A DNA stretch of 39,176 nt, taken from Acrasis kona. Taxonomy: Eukaryota > Heterolobosea > Eutetramitea > Acrasida > Acrasidae. The stretch spans positions 1-39,176 of the forward strand of contig JAOPGA020000973.1 in NCBI GenBank assembly GCA_026419775.2, read 5' to 3'. Within the stretch, counting starts at the first letter, position 1. Each line of letters begins with the position of its first letter. Positions 1 through 10,543 of the stretch are shown here, one piece after another. The position numbers were made by a program, and so were the translations under genes. Under the pieces are notes generated by a model, which saw nothing but the letters and a program-made list of their open reading frames with translations, was not told the DNA's origin and did no database searches.

Positions 1-210
1 AATATAGGTCAAAACCCCTAAATATACGTATCGGGAATTTTCGTCTCCAGTTTTTCAACTTCACCTTTGAGTCAGTGAGAGTCGATTTTAAAATTCCCGA
101 TACGAATATTTGAGCTTTCTAAGCTATCTAGCTCAAGAAAAAAATAAAAAATCGTTAAGACTGGGTTAGGGTCGAATTTTTCTAGAGCTATCTCTAATAA
201 GAAGCTTAAA
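1..210 (-). repeat. Inverted portion of the satellite array
   Basis: The first ~200 bp match the reverse complement of the unit seen from 300 onward. The segment with GAAGTTGAAAAACTGG in units further right appears here as its complement near 48-75, and the GACCCAAACCC spacer appears as GGGTTAGGGTC near 163-173. The polarity changes somewhere between about 190 and 300, where one unit is shortened (spacing 177 instead of 201). Confidence 0.75.
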
Positions 211-1680
211 TATTTGTATCGGGAGTTTTATGTCAGAGTAATTAAAGCAAAATAAAACTCCGAATACGTAAATTTAAGCATTCTGACGTAAATTACTTTA
301 CAAAAATATAAATAATCAGTTTTGAAACAAACCCAAACTTTTTAATTTTTGATTATTTCTTGAGTTGTTATGCTTAGGAAGCTCAAATATTCGTATCGGG
401 AATTTAAGAATCAACTCTCACTGACTTCAAGGTAAAGTTGAAAAGATGGAGACGAAAATTGCCGATATGTAAATTTAGGCGTTTTAACCCATATTCCTCC
501 AGAAAAAAATCAAAAATTAATTTCGATCCAAACCCAAGTTATTTGATTTTTGATTTTTTCTTAAGCTATTATGCTTAAAAAGCTCAAATATATGTATCGG
601 GAATTTTAGAATCGACTCGCAGTGACTCAAAGGTGAAGTTGAAAAACTGGAGACGATAATTCCGGATACGTATATTTAAGCGTTTTGACCAATATTACTC
701 CAGAAAAAATCAAAAATTAATTTCGACCCAAACCCAAGTTTTTTTTAATTTTGATTTTTTCTTAAGCCATTATGCTTATATAGCTCAAATATTCGTATCG
801 GGAATTTAAGAATCAACTCTCACCGACTTAAAGGTAAAGTTGAAAAGCTAGGGTCAAAAACTCCGAATACGTAGATTTGAGCATTCTGACCTATATTTCT
901 CTAGAAAGAAATCAAAAATTAATTTCGACTCAAACCTAAGTTTTTTGATTTTTGATTTCTTCTTATGCTAGCACGCTTAAGAACCTCAAATATTCGTATC
1001 GGGAATTTTAAAAGTGACTTATGTTAACTTATGCTGAAGTATATAAGCTGATAACAGAAACTCCAGATACGCATATTTGAGCATTCTGACCAATATTACT
1101 CCAGAAAAAAATTAAAATTTGATTCTGACACAAACCCAAACTTTTCAATTTTTGATTTTTTCTTGAGCAATTATGCTTAGGATGCTCAAAGATACGTATC
1201 GGGAATTTAGGAATCAACTTTCGCTGACTCAAAGGTAAAGTTGAAAAACTAGAAACGTAAACTCCGAATACGTATATTCGAGCATTTCAACCTAGCTTTC
1301 TTCAAAAAAAAATTAAAAATTAATTTCGACTTGATTCCAAGTTTTTTGATTTTTGATTTTCTCTTATGCTATTACGCTTAAAAACCTCAAATCTACGTAT
1401 CGGGGATTTTAAAAGTGACTTATGTTAACATCTACTGAAGTTGAAAAGCTAGTAACAAAAACTCCAGATACGTATATCTGAGCATTCTGACTTATTACTC
1501 CAAAAAATATAAAAAATAATTCCGATCCAAACTTAAGCTTTTTGTTTATATAAAGTAAAATAGCTCAAGATTTTCTAATGTATGTATCTAGAATTTCTTT
1601 AAAGGCTTGCGTTGACTTAATAGTGAAGTTAAAAACTTGGTGTCAAAAAACTCCAGATATTTTATGTTTGCTATTTAAGT
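1..1680. repeat. 201-bp tandem satellite array with nested dyads
   Basis: The core CGTATCGGGA (or close variant) recurs at 392, 593, 794, 995, 1195 and 1396, so the period is 200-201 bp. A decayed copy lies near 1583, and less regular ones at 27 and 215. Each unit holds a dyad: the left arm reads like GCTCAAATATTCGTATCGGG and the right arm, about 65 bp on, is its imperfect reverse complement (such as CCGGATACGTATATTTAAGC). The spacer between dyads carries a second A/T-rich inverted pair (AAAAATCAAAAATTAA against its complement). Units starting at 794 and 1195 resemble each other most, as do those at 995 and 1396. No credible ORF is present. The array touches the window edge, so its full length is unknown. 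Confidence 0.9.
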
Positions 1681-2081
1681 AAATTAACCACAAAAAAATT
1701 AAAAATAGTGCAGCTTGTATTTAAATCAAAACTATATTTTTGGTTTTTTTAGAGGTTATCCAGCTTATAAAACTATATAAATATCAAAAACTTTTCTTGC
1801 TAAATTTAAGTTACACTAAAAAAGAAAATCAGATATTACACCGAGAAAACAAATAAATAAGCAAAAACTCCGGACATTGAAACGGCAAGGCCAAATTAAT
1901 AAAATCCGATAAGAAGCCAGCACCATTTTTAAAGCATTATTTATTCATAAGTTTATATAAACTGTTTTTATTCATTTTAAAAACAAACAGTAGGTAACCT
2001 ACTAACTGTTTTTAAGTAGCGAAGAAGATAAACAACTACATGCACTCTCTAGCATATTCAATTTATATAATAAATCTTTTA
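1681..2081. other. AT-rich intergenic stretch between satellite and SulP gene
   Basis: Very A/T-rich sequence with short A- and T-runs. It holds the 3' flank of the minus-strand transporter gene. I see no ORF, RNA gene or clear repeat beyond fading satellite similarity at its left edge. Confidence 0.6.
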
Positions 2082-5000
2082 TCAGTTATGATTTGGTAAT
2101 GACAACAATAAGGTTCTTTCGTTCACATTTTCATTGGGAGTGGAAATAGAGTCTATGCAAATTGCATTAAGCTGGTCCAACCTCATGGCCTGCTCTTCTT
2201 GTTCCAACTCATCCTGATGCATCCTGGCAATCTTTACATCCACCATGGCCTGTAGAACGGCATGGTGCAACAATCTATAAAAGCAATGCTGAGGCACCAC
2301 ATCATCATGAATAAACTCTGCATCAGTCAAAACTTTCATCACCTCCTCCTTGGCATTGGCGATGAACCATTGTATGCCGCTGCTCTTCAAATACGTCTTC
2401 AATTCCTTGAGCGTATCAATGGCGGTCCAATCGATTTGATTCACGCTGCTCATATCCAACAAGAACACCTTGGTGCTGTTGTTGACGTTTTGAACATATT
2501 GATATTTTGTTCTGGATATCAACTCCTTGACCTTCTCCACAAAGTAAGTGGCATTGCCAAAGTACAGTTCACTGTCAAATCTCATGATCAACACGCCCGG
2601 CACCGTGATGGCATTGGGCCACGATCGAAGGCTGCGGTACTCTGTGCCACCTGGCAACCTACCCAACACCGCAATGCGCGGCCTGCTGCTCCTAAAGATG
2701 ACAAACGCCAAGCTGCCCAACACTGCGCTCAATATGCCATATTCAATGCCCACAAACATGGTGACCATGAAGCATACCAACCACAGGAAACAATCCTTCT
2801 TCTTGGTGTACCATGTGTACTTGACGATGCTAAAGTCGATCAACTTGATGATGGCCGTGATGATGATGGCAGCCAGCAGTGGTTTGGGCAGGTAATAGAA
2901 TAGACTGGTCATGAGCGTCAGCACCAACATCATGCACAGCCCCGTCAACATGCATGCGAACTGACTCTTGGCGCCCGCCTGTGCGCTCAGAGCGGTGCGA
3001 GACATGCTGCTGCCGGTGGGAAAGGATTGAAAGAATCCACCAGTCATGGTGCATATGCCCAGTGCTATCAGCTCTTGATTGGCATCCACTTGGTATCGAT
3101 CTCTTGCAGCATAATACTTTCCCACGCTAATGGACTCTGTGAATCCAATTAACACCAACGGTAACGTCATCAGCAATAGCTTGGAAATCTTGTCCTTGGG
3201 CATGAATTGTAGATTGGATGGCGTGACGGTGCCGTTCGCGATGATGGTGTCGTTGGATGGAAATAGCGGCAGCTGTGGACGCGGCAATCCGCTCTGCAGC
3301 ACTCCCAATATCTTGATGCCCTTGACATGTGGGTGAGCATCGTCCACCACGGCATGAGAAATCTTTGCCAATGCATACATACTGGCGATGCACAAAATGA
3401 TCACCACCATGCTGACGGGCACAATGTCACCGATGCCCCACCTCCTACCCCTGATGGTAATCTTGGCGTAGGTCATGATCCATATCACCACGATGCACGC
3501 CGCTCCCAATGCCAACGATGGATAGTGCACTCCATTGTCACCGCCCTTGTGCGTTGGTTTCGTGATGGCATCCACCATGTGCGATATCAAGTGATGCAGA
3601 CGAGTGCTTCCATCGCTCCTGCTTGGCACGCCCAACAAGTGCACCATCTGACCCACCGCAATCACCACGGCACTGCTGCTGGTGAATCCGCTCAACACCG
3701 GCGCGCTCATAAAGTTGACGAGGAATCCCAGTCGAAACACTCCGAATAGGATCTGAACGGCACCTGCCGTGATTGCCAACAGCGAAGCATAGATGGCATA
3801 TTCTGATTCATTGTCTGCGAGGTCCTTGATGGCGCTGGATGCCAACAGGGCACAAATGGCGCTGGGACCCACCGACAGCGTCCTGCTGGTGCCAAAGAAG
3901 GCATACAGCAACAGAGGAGTGAAGGCGCTGTACAGGCCCATGATCGGCTTCACGTTCACAATGCTGCTGTAGGCAATGCTCTGAGGAACAATGACCAGAG
4001 CGATGCTGATGCCTGCGGTCAAATCTCCACGAATGTTGTTCCACAAATCCTTGACGTAAAACGTTGGGAACCACGATAGGATCGGAAATAGAATGCTGAA
4101 TAGTGCGAATAGTCGTGATTTGAGCGGCAATTTGTCCCTCTTGGTTACGATCTCGCCCGATCCATGATTGACGTGCGGATCGAATGATTGATGATCATCG
4201 TCATGGTCCATGCTGTTTGTGGATGGAATGGATGGTAGCGATGATTTTTGTTCGCTGATGAATGCCTTTTTGAAGATGATGCACTCTTGCACATTCTCCT
4301 CCAACAATGTTTGAGGCGTGATTTGATTGTCGCGATAATAATCGCTGATCACGTTGGTTCCTACTTTGTTTTGTTCCAGTGCTCTTGTTTGTGATTGGAG
4401 GCTGAGATGATTGGATCGCAGTTTGTTGTTTTGCGTGAGGAATTTGTGGTACAGCATGAACTTGGCTTGTTGTACGGCGTGATGGATCTGATCCGAGTGT
4501 GATTCTGCTCATGATTAGACCGCGTGCGAAATGCATGCATACCTTGTATCTTTTGAACAAACATCTCAATCAATGTATTGTAGTAATTATCCATGTCGTC
4601 TAGAAATCTTCCATCGGAACCCACCACGACCTGGTCGATTGTGTTCTTGTCCACCACGACTGTTTCCTTCTATTAATGTTGAGTATTGAAACGTTACGAA
4701 ACGTACCACTGTCCTTGGTATAAATGTTCCATTCTGCAAGTTGCACTTGCTTTTAAGTAGAATGCGTAGTTCCTGATAAAATTGAAAGATATCCTCTATC
4801 AATTGTTCCTTGCTGACGGGGACTACTTCAACGTCAACAATCACATCGCTGTCCTTATGATCCACGACTACATTCTCGTAAACATGGGATGACTGTGCGT
4901 GTTAATCAACTGGGGTGGATTGCTTACAATTTCGTAATCAGGATTCATTGCTTTTTGTATTTCTGCTTCAATGTCCATGCCCATGTTCGATTTGGGTACC

Positions 5001-5611
5001 GTCATGACGAAAGATGGTTCCATATTGAGTTGTAACATTTCTTGAAGGCCTTTTAACTGCTTGGCGTTGAGACCGTTCATGTGTACTCTTGTTAGTTCTC
5101 GGCAATTGCGGAGCACTGGGACGACTTGATCTTCCCAATGTGATAAAAGTCCCGCATTTCCAATCAAGTTTATGGATTGAAGCTGTTTGACGTAAGTCAA
5201 TAACAATTAAGGAGCTTTGCGAACCTTCGGGAAAATAATGTGTAAATCTGTTGGTAGTGAAGACAAATTGTTGTCCCTAAGATCCAGTTGTGTGATAATC
5301 GTATAATCTGGAGCATGTTCATCGTCGCTTGATTCACTATCGTCAAAGTCAGAGTACTTTAAACTACGGCTTATTTTCATGCTTTTACTGGTATTAAATC
5401 TACTATGAAAACTAGTTGATTTTGCTCTTGTATTCAAGGAGTTTGATGATATGTTAACACCACTATGCCTTCTAGGGCTATTCACAAGCAATTCAATGAA
5501 TTGATCATTGGTGAGCCCAGAACCCCGCAAATTCAGTTCACTCTTGTGACTGGTGTCTTCTTCATCTTGCAATCGAGATGCAACAACCTTAATGTGCTGC
5601 CTACGTCCCAT
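2082..5611 (-). CDS. LRR region fused to SulP/SLC26 anion transporter with STAS domain
   Basis: Five exons read 5611-5225, 5182-4928, 4874-4707, 4666-4543 and 4504-2082 (introns of 42, 53, 40 and 38 bp, all GT-AG, phases 0,0,0,1), giving 1118 residues. Residues 1-215 carry about four leucine-rich repeats (for example ITQLDLRDNNLSSLPTDL). Residues 215-430 are a polar linker. From about 437 comes a SulP membrane core with ten or more hydrophobic segments and family motifs such as FGTSRTLSVGPSA and FPTGSSMSRTALSAQ. A STAS domain lies at about 945-1060. SulP proteins move sulfate, bicarbonate, chloride or related anions; the substrate cannot be read from sequence. The transporter half is certain; the fusion rests on the clean phase of all four splices and on the lack of a stop or obvious promoter between the halves. 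Two separate genes remain possible. Confidence 0.75.
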
Positions 5612-6736
5612 TTAATAGAATACCTTAAAGGTGTTGTACTTCGGAGCTCTATTCCCAAACAAATATTTAACCCGTTTAAATCAATTTAAAAGGAATCCTT
5701 AACGTTTAAAATCTAGGGTGTGATTGTAACTCGATTTTTATTAACGTGAACACAAGTTTCAGAACAATGCTCGTTATGCACAAAGACTTCCATCAGAGGT
5801 CATTAACCCGCACTATATTTCTAATCTTTACAATAGTAAAACTTTCCTCGTTACACTACGTTATACAAATAGTAACCACAAACATTAAAACTTTCAGTGT
5901 TCACAGTGAAGTGAAATTTCATGTTTGGGTGTTCCAGCCATCATTCTAGCCTAATATTTGTAACAATCTACTACTTTACAAACGGGACCAACAACAATGA
6001 ACAAAAATAAGTAGATCGACATTGACACATTTACACGTTGGAGAATTACATTGGCACTAAAAAAAGAATTTTAGATCGCCGCTGGAGAATTTTAGATTTG
6101 GCTATTATTTAAACAGCACTTGCGCTTGTACACAAACAACAAAAACAAAACACTATGGATACCTAAGCTGAGGAAAATACTGGTCTGCTTTGCTTCAAGG
6201 ACGATACTGTATCGCACTGCCTCGTGAACCTGTTACAATCAGCTAAGGAATGCTAACCGACATGTGTGTCCCTCATGACCTTACGTCGATTCCCACTCAC
6301 TCTCCACCAGTCTACCACATTCTCGCCCACTTTCCACCAGTCTACTTCGTAACCTTACGTCGATTCCTGCCACACATCTACCACATTTTCTAGGCACCAT
6401 ACTACACTCACATATTGTCTAACGTGCTTTCAACGCATTATCTCATGAGCGGCTATGAAGAGAAACCATCATTTGTCATCCACGTTGAACGATTGACCAA
6501 TAAACTTTCATTATTCTTTATTGTGTTTTATTGTGTTGATTGATTTACCGATTCCATGAGTGATGATTTACGCAGATGTTTAAGACTGAAGAGACAACCA
6601 GACGACATTGCTGACGTAGGCAACCTAATTGTTAGGACAAGAAAACCTTCTTATAGCGCAACCAAACTGTGTACATTTTATAATCAAGTTAACCAAACAA
6701 TCAGACTTTTATTAAATAGCTGGTTTATTTATATTT
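5612..6736. other. Intergenic region with small tandem duplication
   Basis: About 1.1 kb between the 5' end of the transporter gene and the 3' end of the RNA ligase gene. The open frames at 5746-5949 and 6556-6789 look random in composition and the second runs into the RNA ligase 3' end. A partial tandem duplication is visible at 6278-6400. I found no tRNA or other RNA gene here. Confidence 0.5.
6278..6400. repeat. Partial tandem duplication, ~74-bp offset
   Basis: ACCTTACGTCGATTCC occurs at 6278-6293 and again at 6352-6367, both followed by a related CTACCACATT-containing stretch. Inside the first copy, TCCACCAGTCTAC is itself doubled at 6303 and 6333 (30-bp offset). The copies differ by small indels, so this is not a recent duplication. 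Confidence 0.7.
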
Positions 6737-7519
6737 TTACACGGAGTGAATGGGAGGTATCACGTTATGCAGCAACTCATCGTCATTAGCATCACCATAG
6801 TCAATTCTACACTTCCATTCAAAATCGACCACGTTCTTGACCACTACTTGTGTTGACCAATGTGAGCTGTCATCTACCGTCTGTATAAAATCCGATCTTA
6901 CAACCTTTGCTCTGTGTAATAAACATCCATTAACGTCGTCATCAACCCTAATGTATACTCCCTCTAGTGGTGTGGAATGTGGTCCGCTAGTATATACTGA
7001 TTCTTGGTCAAGGAGAGCCTTCACATCATCTTCTGCTTCGAACAGACCACGCGCTACACAACGTACGATCGGTATTGATGTTCCCTTCAATCTTGCATTC
7101 CTCTCCATAACTGACAGGTACCTCTTATTAAGGTTGTCATAGATATCAAATGCTATAAACAATCCAGGCAGGTGGTTATAAAAAATGGAGTGCTTTGCGG
7201 CCATCCATTCCCCAAACAATGTGTAATGTGGGTGGAGGATGCTGTACAGATTTTTGTGCTCTTCTATCCATGAATCCAATAATTTGAACTGGGAGTGAGA
7301 TTGACTTGTCACAAAATGAGAGCGGTTTTGTGCCCTTACTTCGAGTGATTTTGGGTCCAAGCTGAATCCGATGTTACTTCCGTCAATTTTCTCTTCTATT
7401 GTGATTGTGTTCTTGTAGAACGGTTCACTCTCCTTTTCGTCCATAAGAAGGTCTTCTCTTGACATTCTACCTTTTTTAGATTCAAATAGGTGATGTGTTC
7501 GTGGAAATTTGTTCAGCAT
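6737..7519 (-). CDS. Stand-alone RNA ligase (covalent nucleotidyltransferase)
   Basis: Intronless, 260 residues. It shows the ordered motifs of ATP-dependent RNA ligases: motif I EEKIDGSNIGF with the adenylated lysine K44, Ia-like VRAQNRSHF (61-69), III FGEWMAAKH (102-110), IIIa FIAFDIYD (121-128), IV LEGVYIRVD (185-193) and V HRAKVVR (202-208, K205). The enzyme would bind ATP at K44 and seal 5'-phosphate to 3'-hydroxyl RNA ends. There is no clear added C-terminal domain, so it is little more than a catalytic core, nearer to Rnl2-like and bacterial/phage single-domain ligases than to Trl1-type tRNA ligases. Whether it serves RNA repair, editing or organelle RNA cannot be told. Divergent from eEF1A with a shared 497-bp upstream region. 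Confidence 0.85.
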   Translation of the reverse strand: MLNKFPRTHHLFESKKGRMSREDLLMDEKESEPFYKNTITIEEKIDGSNIGFSLDPKSLEVRAQNRSHFVTSQSHSQFKLLDSWIEEHKNLYSILHPHYTLFGEWMAAKHSIFYNHLPGLFIAFDIYDNLNKRYLSVMERNARLKGTSIPIVRCVARGLFEAEDDVKALLDQESVYTSGPHSTPLEGVYIRVDDDVNGCLLHRAKVVRSDFIQTVDDSSHWSTQVVVKNVVDFEWKCRIDYGDANDDELLHNVIPPIHSV

Positions 7520-8016
7520 TGTTTGTGTGATGTTGTTGCTCTAAAATTACTTTTGGTGATGCATGTTGCCAGACTTCTTATGTGTTCGTTCCGACCCGAA
7601 GTTGAGTCAGAACTGTTACAAAGTATCTAATAATAGTATTTGATTGAAGAAATTAACACTCCTCACGTACTACAATTCTAATAAAAAAGCTCTAATAAAG
7701 TATTTAAATAAACTGCAAAGAACATACTAAACTTGCATTAATCATCCGTCATTAAATGCTTCGCAAGCTCGTCTCATTTCCATCGATATTTCATTTACAT
7801 TGAATCGAGACCCATTATAAATACTGCGATATGAACTAATGTTGCATGAGTACTTGATTTCGACTTATATCGAATTGTGATTCTTCAAAACTAAAATGTC
7901 AAACGATTAATTGTAATCAAACATTCACGATTGGCTGAGTAATTTGATAGTGTGAATATAAATAAATCAATCTTCACGTGTGAAAATCACTTGACTGAAA
8001 AACAAGAACATACACA
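7520..8016. promoter_or_regulatory. Divergent promoter region between RNA ligase and eEF1A
   Basis: A 497-bp spacer feeding two divergent genes. A TATAAA lies near 7816 and a second TATAAAT-like site near 7956, both on the plus strand toward eEF1A. Transcription starts cannot be fixed from sequence. No ORF or RNA gene is evident. Confidence 0.4.
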
Positions 8017-9385
8017 ATGGGTATGGTGTACATTCACGAATCGCATAGTTATTGACACTTGCTTAGGAAAGGAGAAGGGACACGTATCACTCGTCGTTAT
8101 CGGACACGTCGACTCTGGAAAGAGCACAACCACTGGTCACTTGATCTACAAGTGCGGAGGTATTGACAAGAGAGTCATTGAGAAGTTCGAAAAGGAAGCC
8201 GCCGATATGGGTAAGCAATCCTTCAAGTACGCCTGGGTCATGGACAAGCTCAAGGCCGAACGTGAAAGAGGTATCACCATTGATATTGCCTTGTGGAAAT
8301 TCGAAACCAGCAAGACCATGTTCACCATCATCGATGCCCCCGGACACAGAGATTTCATCAAGAACATGATCACCGGAACCTCACAAGCCGATGCCGCCGT
8401 TTTGGTCATTGATTCAACCACTGGTGGTTTCGAAGCCGGTATCTCCAAGGACGGACAAACCAGAGAACACGCCATGTTGGCCTTCACCCTTGGTGTCAAG
8501 CAAATGATCGTCTGCACCAACAAGATGGACGACAAGTCAGTTCAATACAAGGAAGACCGTTACAAGGAAATCCAAAAGGAAGTCGCTGACTACCTAAAGA
8601 AGGTCGGATACAACCCAAAGAATGTTCCATTCGTCCCAATCTCAGGATGGGCCGGTGACAACATGTTGGAGAAATCCACCAACATGCCATGGTACAAGGG
8701 ACCCACTCTATTGGAAGCCTTGGACGCACTCGAGCCACCAAAGAGACCAACAGAGAAGCCACTACGTCTACCACTACAAGACGTCTACAAGATTGGTGGT
8801 ATCGGTACCGTCCCAGTCGGTCGTGTTGAGACTGGTGTAATGAAGCCAGGTGACACCGTTCTCTTCGCACCAGTCGACGTCTCGACTGAAGTCAAGAGTA
8901 TCGAAATGCATCACGAACAACTTGCCGAGGCCATCCCCGGAGACAATGTTGGATTCAACATCAAGAACGTCGCCGTCAAGGATATCCGCAGAGGAAACGT
9001 TTGCTCGAACATCAAGAACGACCCAGCCAGAGGATGCGAGAACTTTGAAGCACAAGTCATCATCTTGAACCACCCTGGTGAAATCCAAAACGGATACGCC
9101 CCAGTCTTGGATTGCCACACTGCACACATTGCCTGCAAGTTCCAAGAGATCTTGACCAAGATTGACAAGCGTACTGGTCAAGAGATGGAGAAGCTACCAA
9201 AGAGCTTAAAGTCAGGACAAGCCGGTATTGTTAACTTGGTACCACAAAAGCCCATGTGCGTCGAGGAGTATGCTCAATACCCACCACTAGGTCGTTTCGC
9301 TGTTCGTGATATGAGACAAACAGTTGCCGTCGGTATCATCAAGAAGGTCGTCAAGAAGGAGTTGGTCACTGGAAAGAAGAAGTAA
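8017..9385 (+). CDS. Translation elongation factor eEF1A
   Basis: Exons 8017-8020 and 8067-9385 give 440 residues, normal for eEF1A. The 46-bp intron follows ATGG, so the start codon and one base form a four-base coding piece. Splicing gives MGKEKGHVS, the standard N-terminus; reading through the intron gives an unrelated N-terminus, so the spliced start is chosen. The protein binds GTP and delivers aminoacyl-tRNA to the ribosome. Visible motifs are P-loop GHVDSGKST, the switch region around [16 protein letters not shown]3 DAPGHRDF and the TNKMD base-recognition motif, then beta-barrel domains 2 and 3 and a lysine-rich C-terminus. Codon choice (many C-ending and AAG codons) is stronger than in neighbours, as expected for a highly expressed gene. 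Confidence 0.97.
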
Positions 9386-9577
9386 ATTATGTCATAAAAT
9401 CATTTTTTTAAAAAAATTCTCTTTTTGTTGTCTTTTCGTGATGTGAGTAATGGTGAATGTGTCAAAGTGCGTTGTAAATCATATTTTGATTGACGTGTGT
9501 GAACTTCTTTTAAAGGATTATCTTTTTGTAATTAACTCACAAATTAAATACCCCGCTAAAATTTCGGGTCACACAAA

Positions 9578-10461
9578 ATGAAGGTGATTCTGTTCTCCAT
9601 CCTGTTGTTGGTTGTTGCCTTCGTCGATGTTGCTAGTGCAAGTTGCTCGATTGATACACCCGAGGGTACTATAAATACAGAGTTGGCCGCTTCCAGGTAT
9701 GTGTTTCACATTTTTAGCAAGACGTCTAAACTAACAACAGCAAGGGCAGCTACTACAACAAGTTTTGGGATGTATACGTTAATGTTTGCAAGCCAGTTAC
9801 AAAGTTCAACTCCGGTACAGCTGAACCAGCAATTAAAGGTGCCTCAGGATATGAGCTTGATAACGCCAGTAACACGCTTATACCATTGTCCCCGAGTAGT
9901 CTTGACGATGTTAAAGTGGAGCTCACAGGTAAGCACTAAAAACAAACATTTCGTTACAACTCGTTAGATCCAAATGATCCAAAGGGTGGTGTTACCCTGA
10001 CGTATCCCAAAGTTCATGTTGATGATGATTATGACGGTCATGACAGCACTTTGATCTTCAAGCTAACTTGCGACGAAAAGCTTAGTGATGAAATTGATGA
10101 GGAAAATATGAAAGTAGAGAAGGATTACAAAGGTTACCCCAACTTTGATGTTATTATCACTGCATCAACTAAAGGTGTCTGTCCAAGAGCAGGATCCTCA
10201 GGTAAACCAATAGGTGAACTTGGTGTGGGTGGACTATTGGTTGTGCTATTACTTGCCGCATTAGTTCTCTACTTCATCATTGGTGCTCTCGTCTTGAAGT
10301 TTAAATTTCAAAAGACTGGTGTTGAGATCATACCGCAAGTCGACTTTTGGAAAGATGTACCGTTCCTTATCAAAGACGGTTGTTTGTTCATTTACGAAGG
10401 TATAATGATGCTTGTCAACAAGATTAGAGGTAAACCAGCCACGCCTTACGAAAACGTATAA
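9578..10461 (+). CDS. ATG27 / mannose-6-phosphate-receptor-like type I membrane protein
   Basis: Exons 9578-9696, 9741-9928 and 9968-10461 (introns 44 and 39 bp) give 266 residues. An N-terminal signal peptide (about residues 1-22) is followed by a lumenal region with several cysteines (CSIDTPEG, NVCKPV, KLTCDEK, KGVCPRAG), spaced as in an MRH-type lectin fold. One membrane span lies at about 190-213, then a short cytosolic tail containing FWKDVPFLIKDGC. That FW-x-x-P-x-LIKDG tail is typical of ATG27/M6PR-like proteins of protists, fungi and plants as I recall them. The family cycles between Golgi, endosomes and autophagy membranes, so a sorting-receptor role is likely by inference. Lies 192 bp after eEF1A on the same strand and converges with the hydrolase gene, 82 bp between stops. 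Confidence 0.75.
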
Positions 10462-10543
10462 TAAATTTATTATGATGAATTAACATTATGTTATTCTGCT
10501 CTCAGTGCAATGCTTCCGCTTCTTTGATGGTTCGTCCGTGATA

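Noticed and set aside
1029-1232. 67-codon open frame in the satellite
   Set aside because: It follows the repeat unit and has no independent coding signal.
1-1680. Telomeric repeats or a transposon at the window edge
   Set aside because: No short telomere-type repeat, no ORF for a transposase or reverse transcriptase, and no target-site structure; the pattern is a plain satellite.
4361-4657. LRR gene ending on its own at 4361
   Set aside because: That end comes from reading through a 38-bp GT-AG intron; splicing opens directly into the SulP frame.
5746-5949. Plus-strand 67-codon frame in the intergenic region
   Set aside because: No domain, no splice partners, biased toward hydrophobic residues by A/T-rich DNA.
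6556-6789. Plus-strand 77-codon frame
   Set aside because: Random-looking composition, no family likeness, overlaps the 3' end of the RNA ligase gene on the other strand.
7952-8016. Longer N-terminus for eEF1A from an upstream ATG
   Set aside because: It would translate the intron; splicing after ATGG gives the standard MGKEK start.
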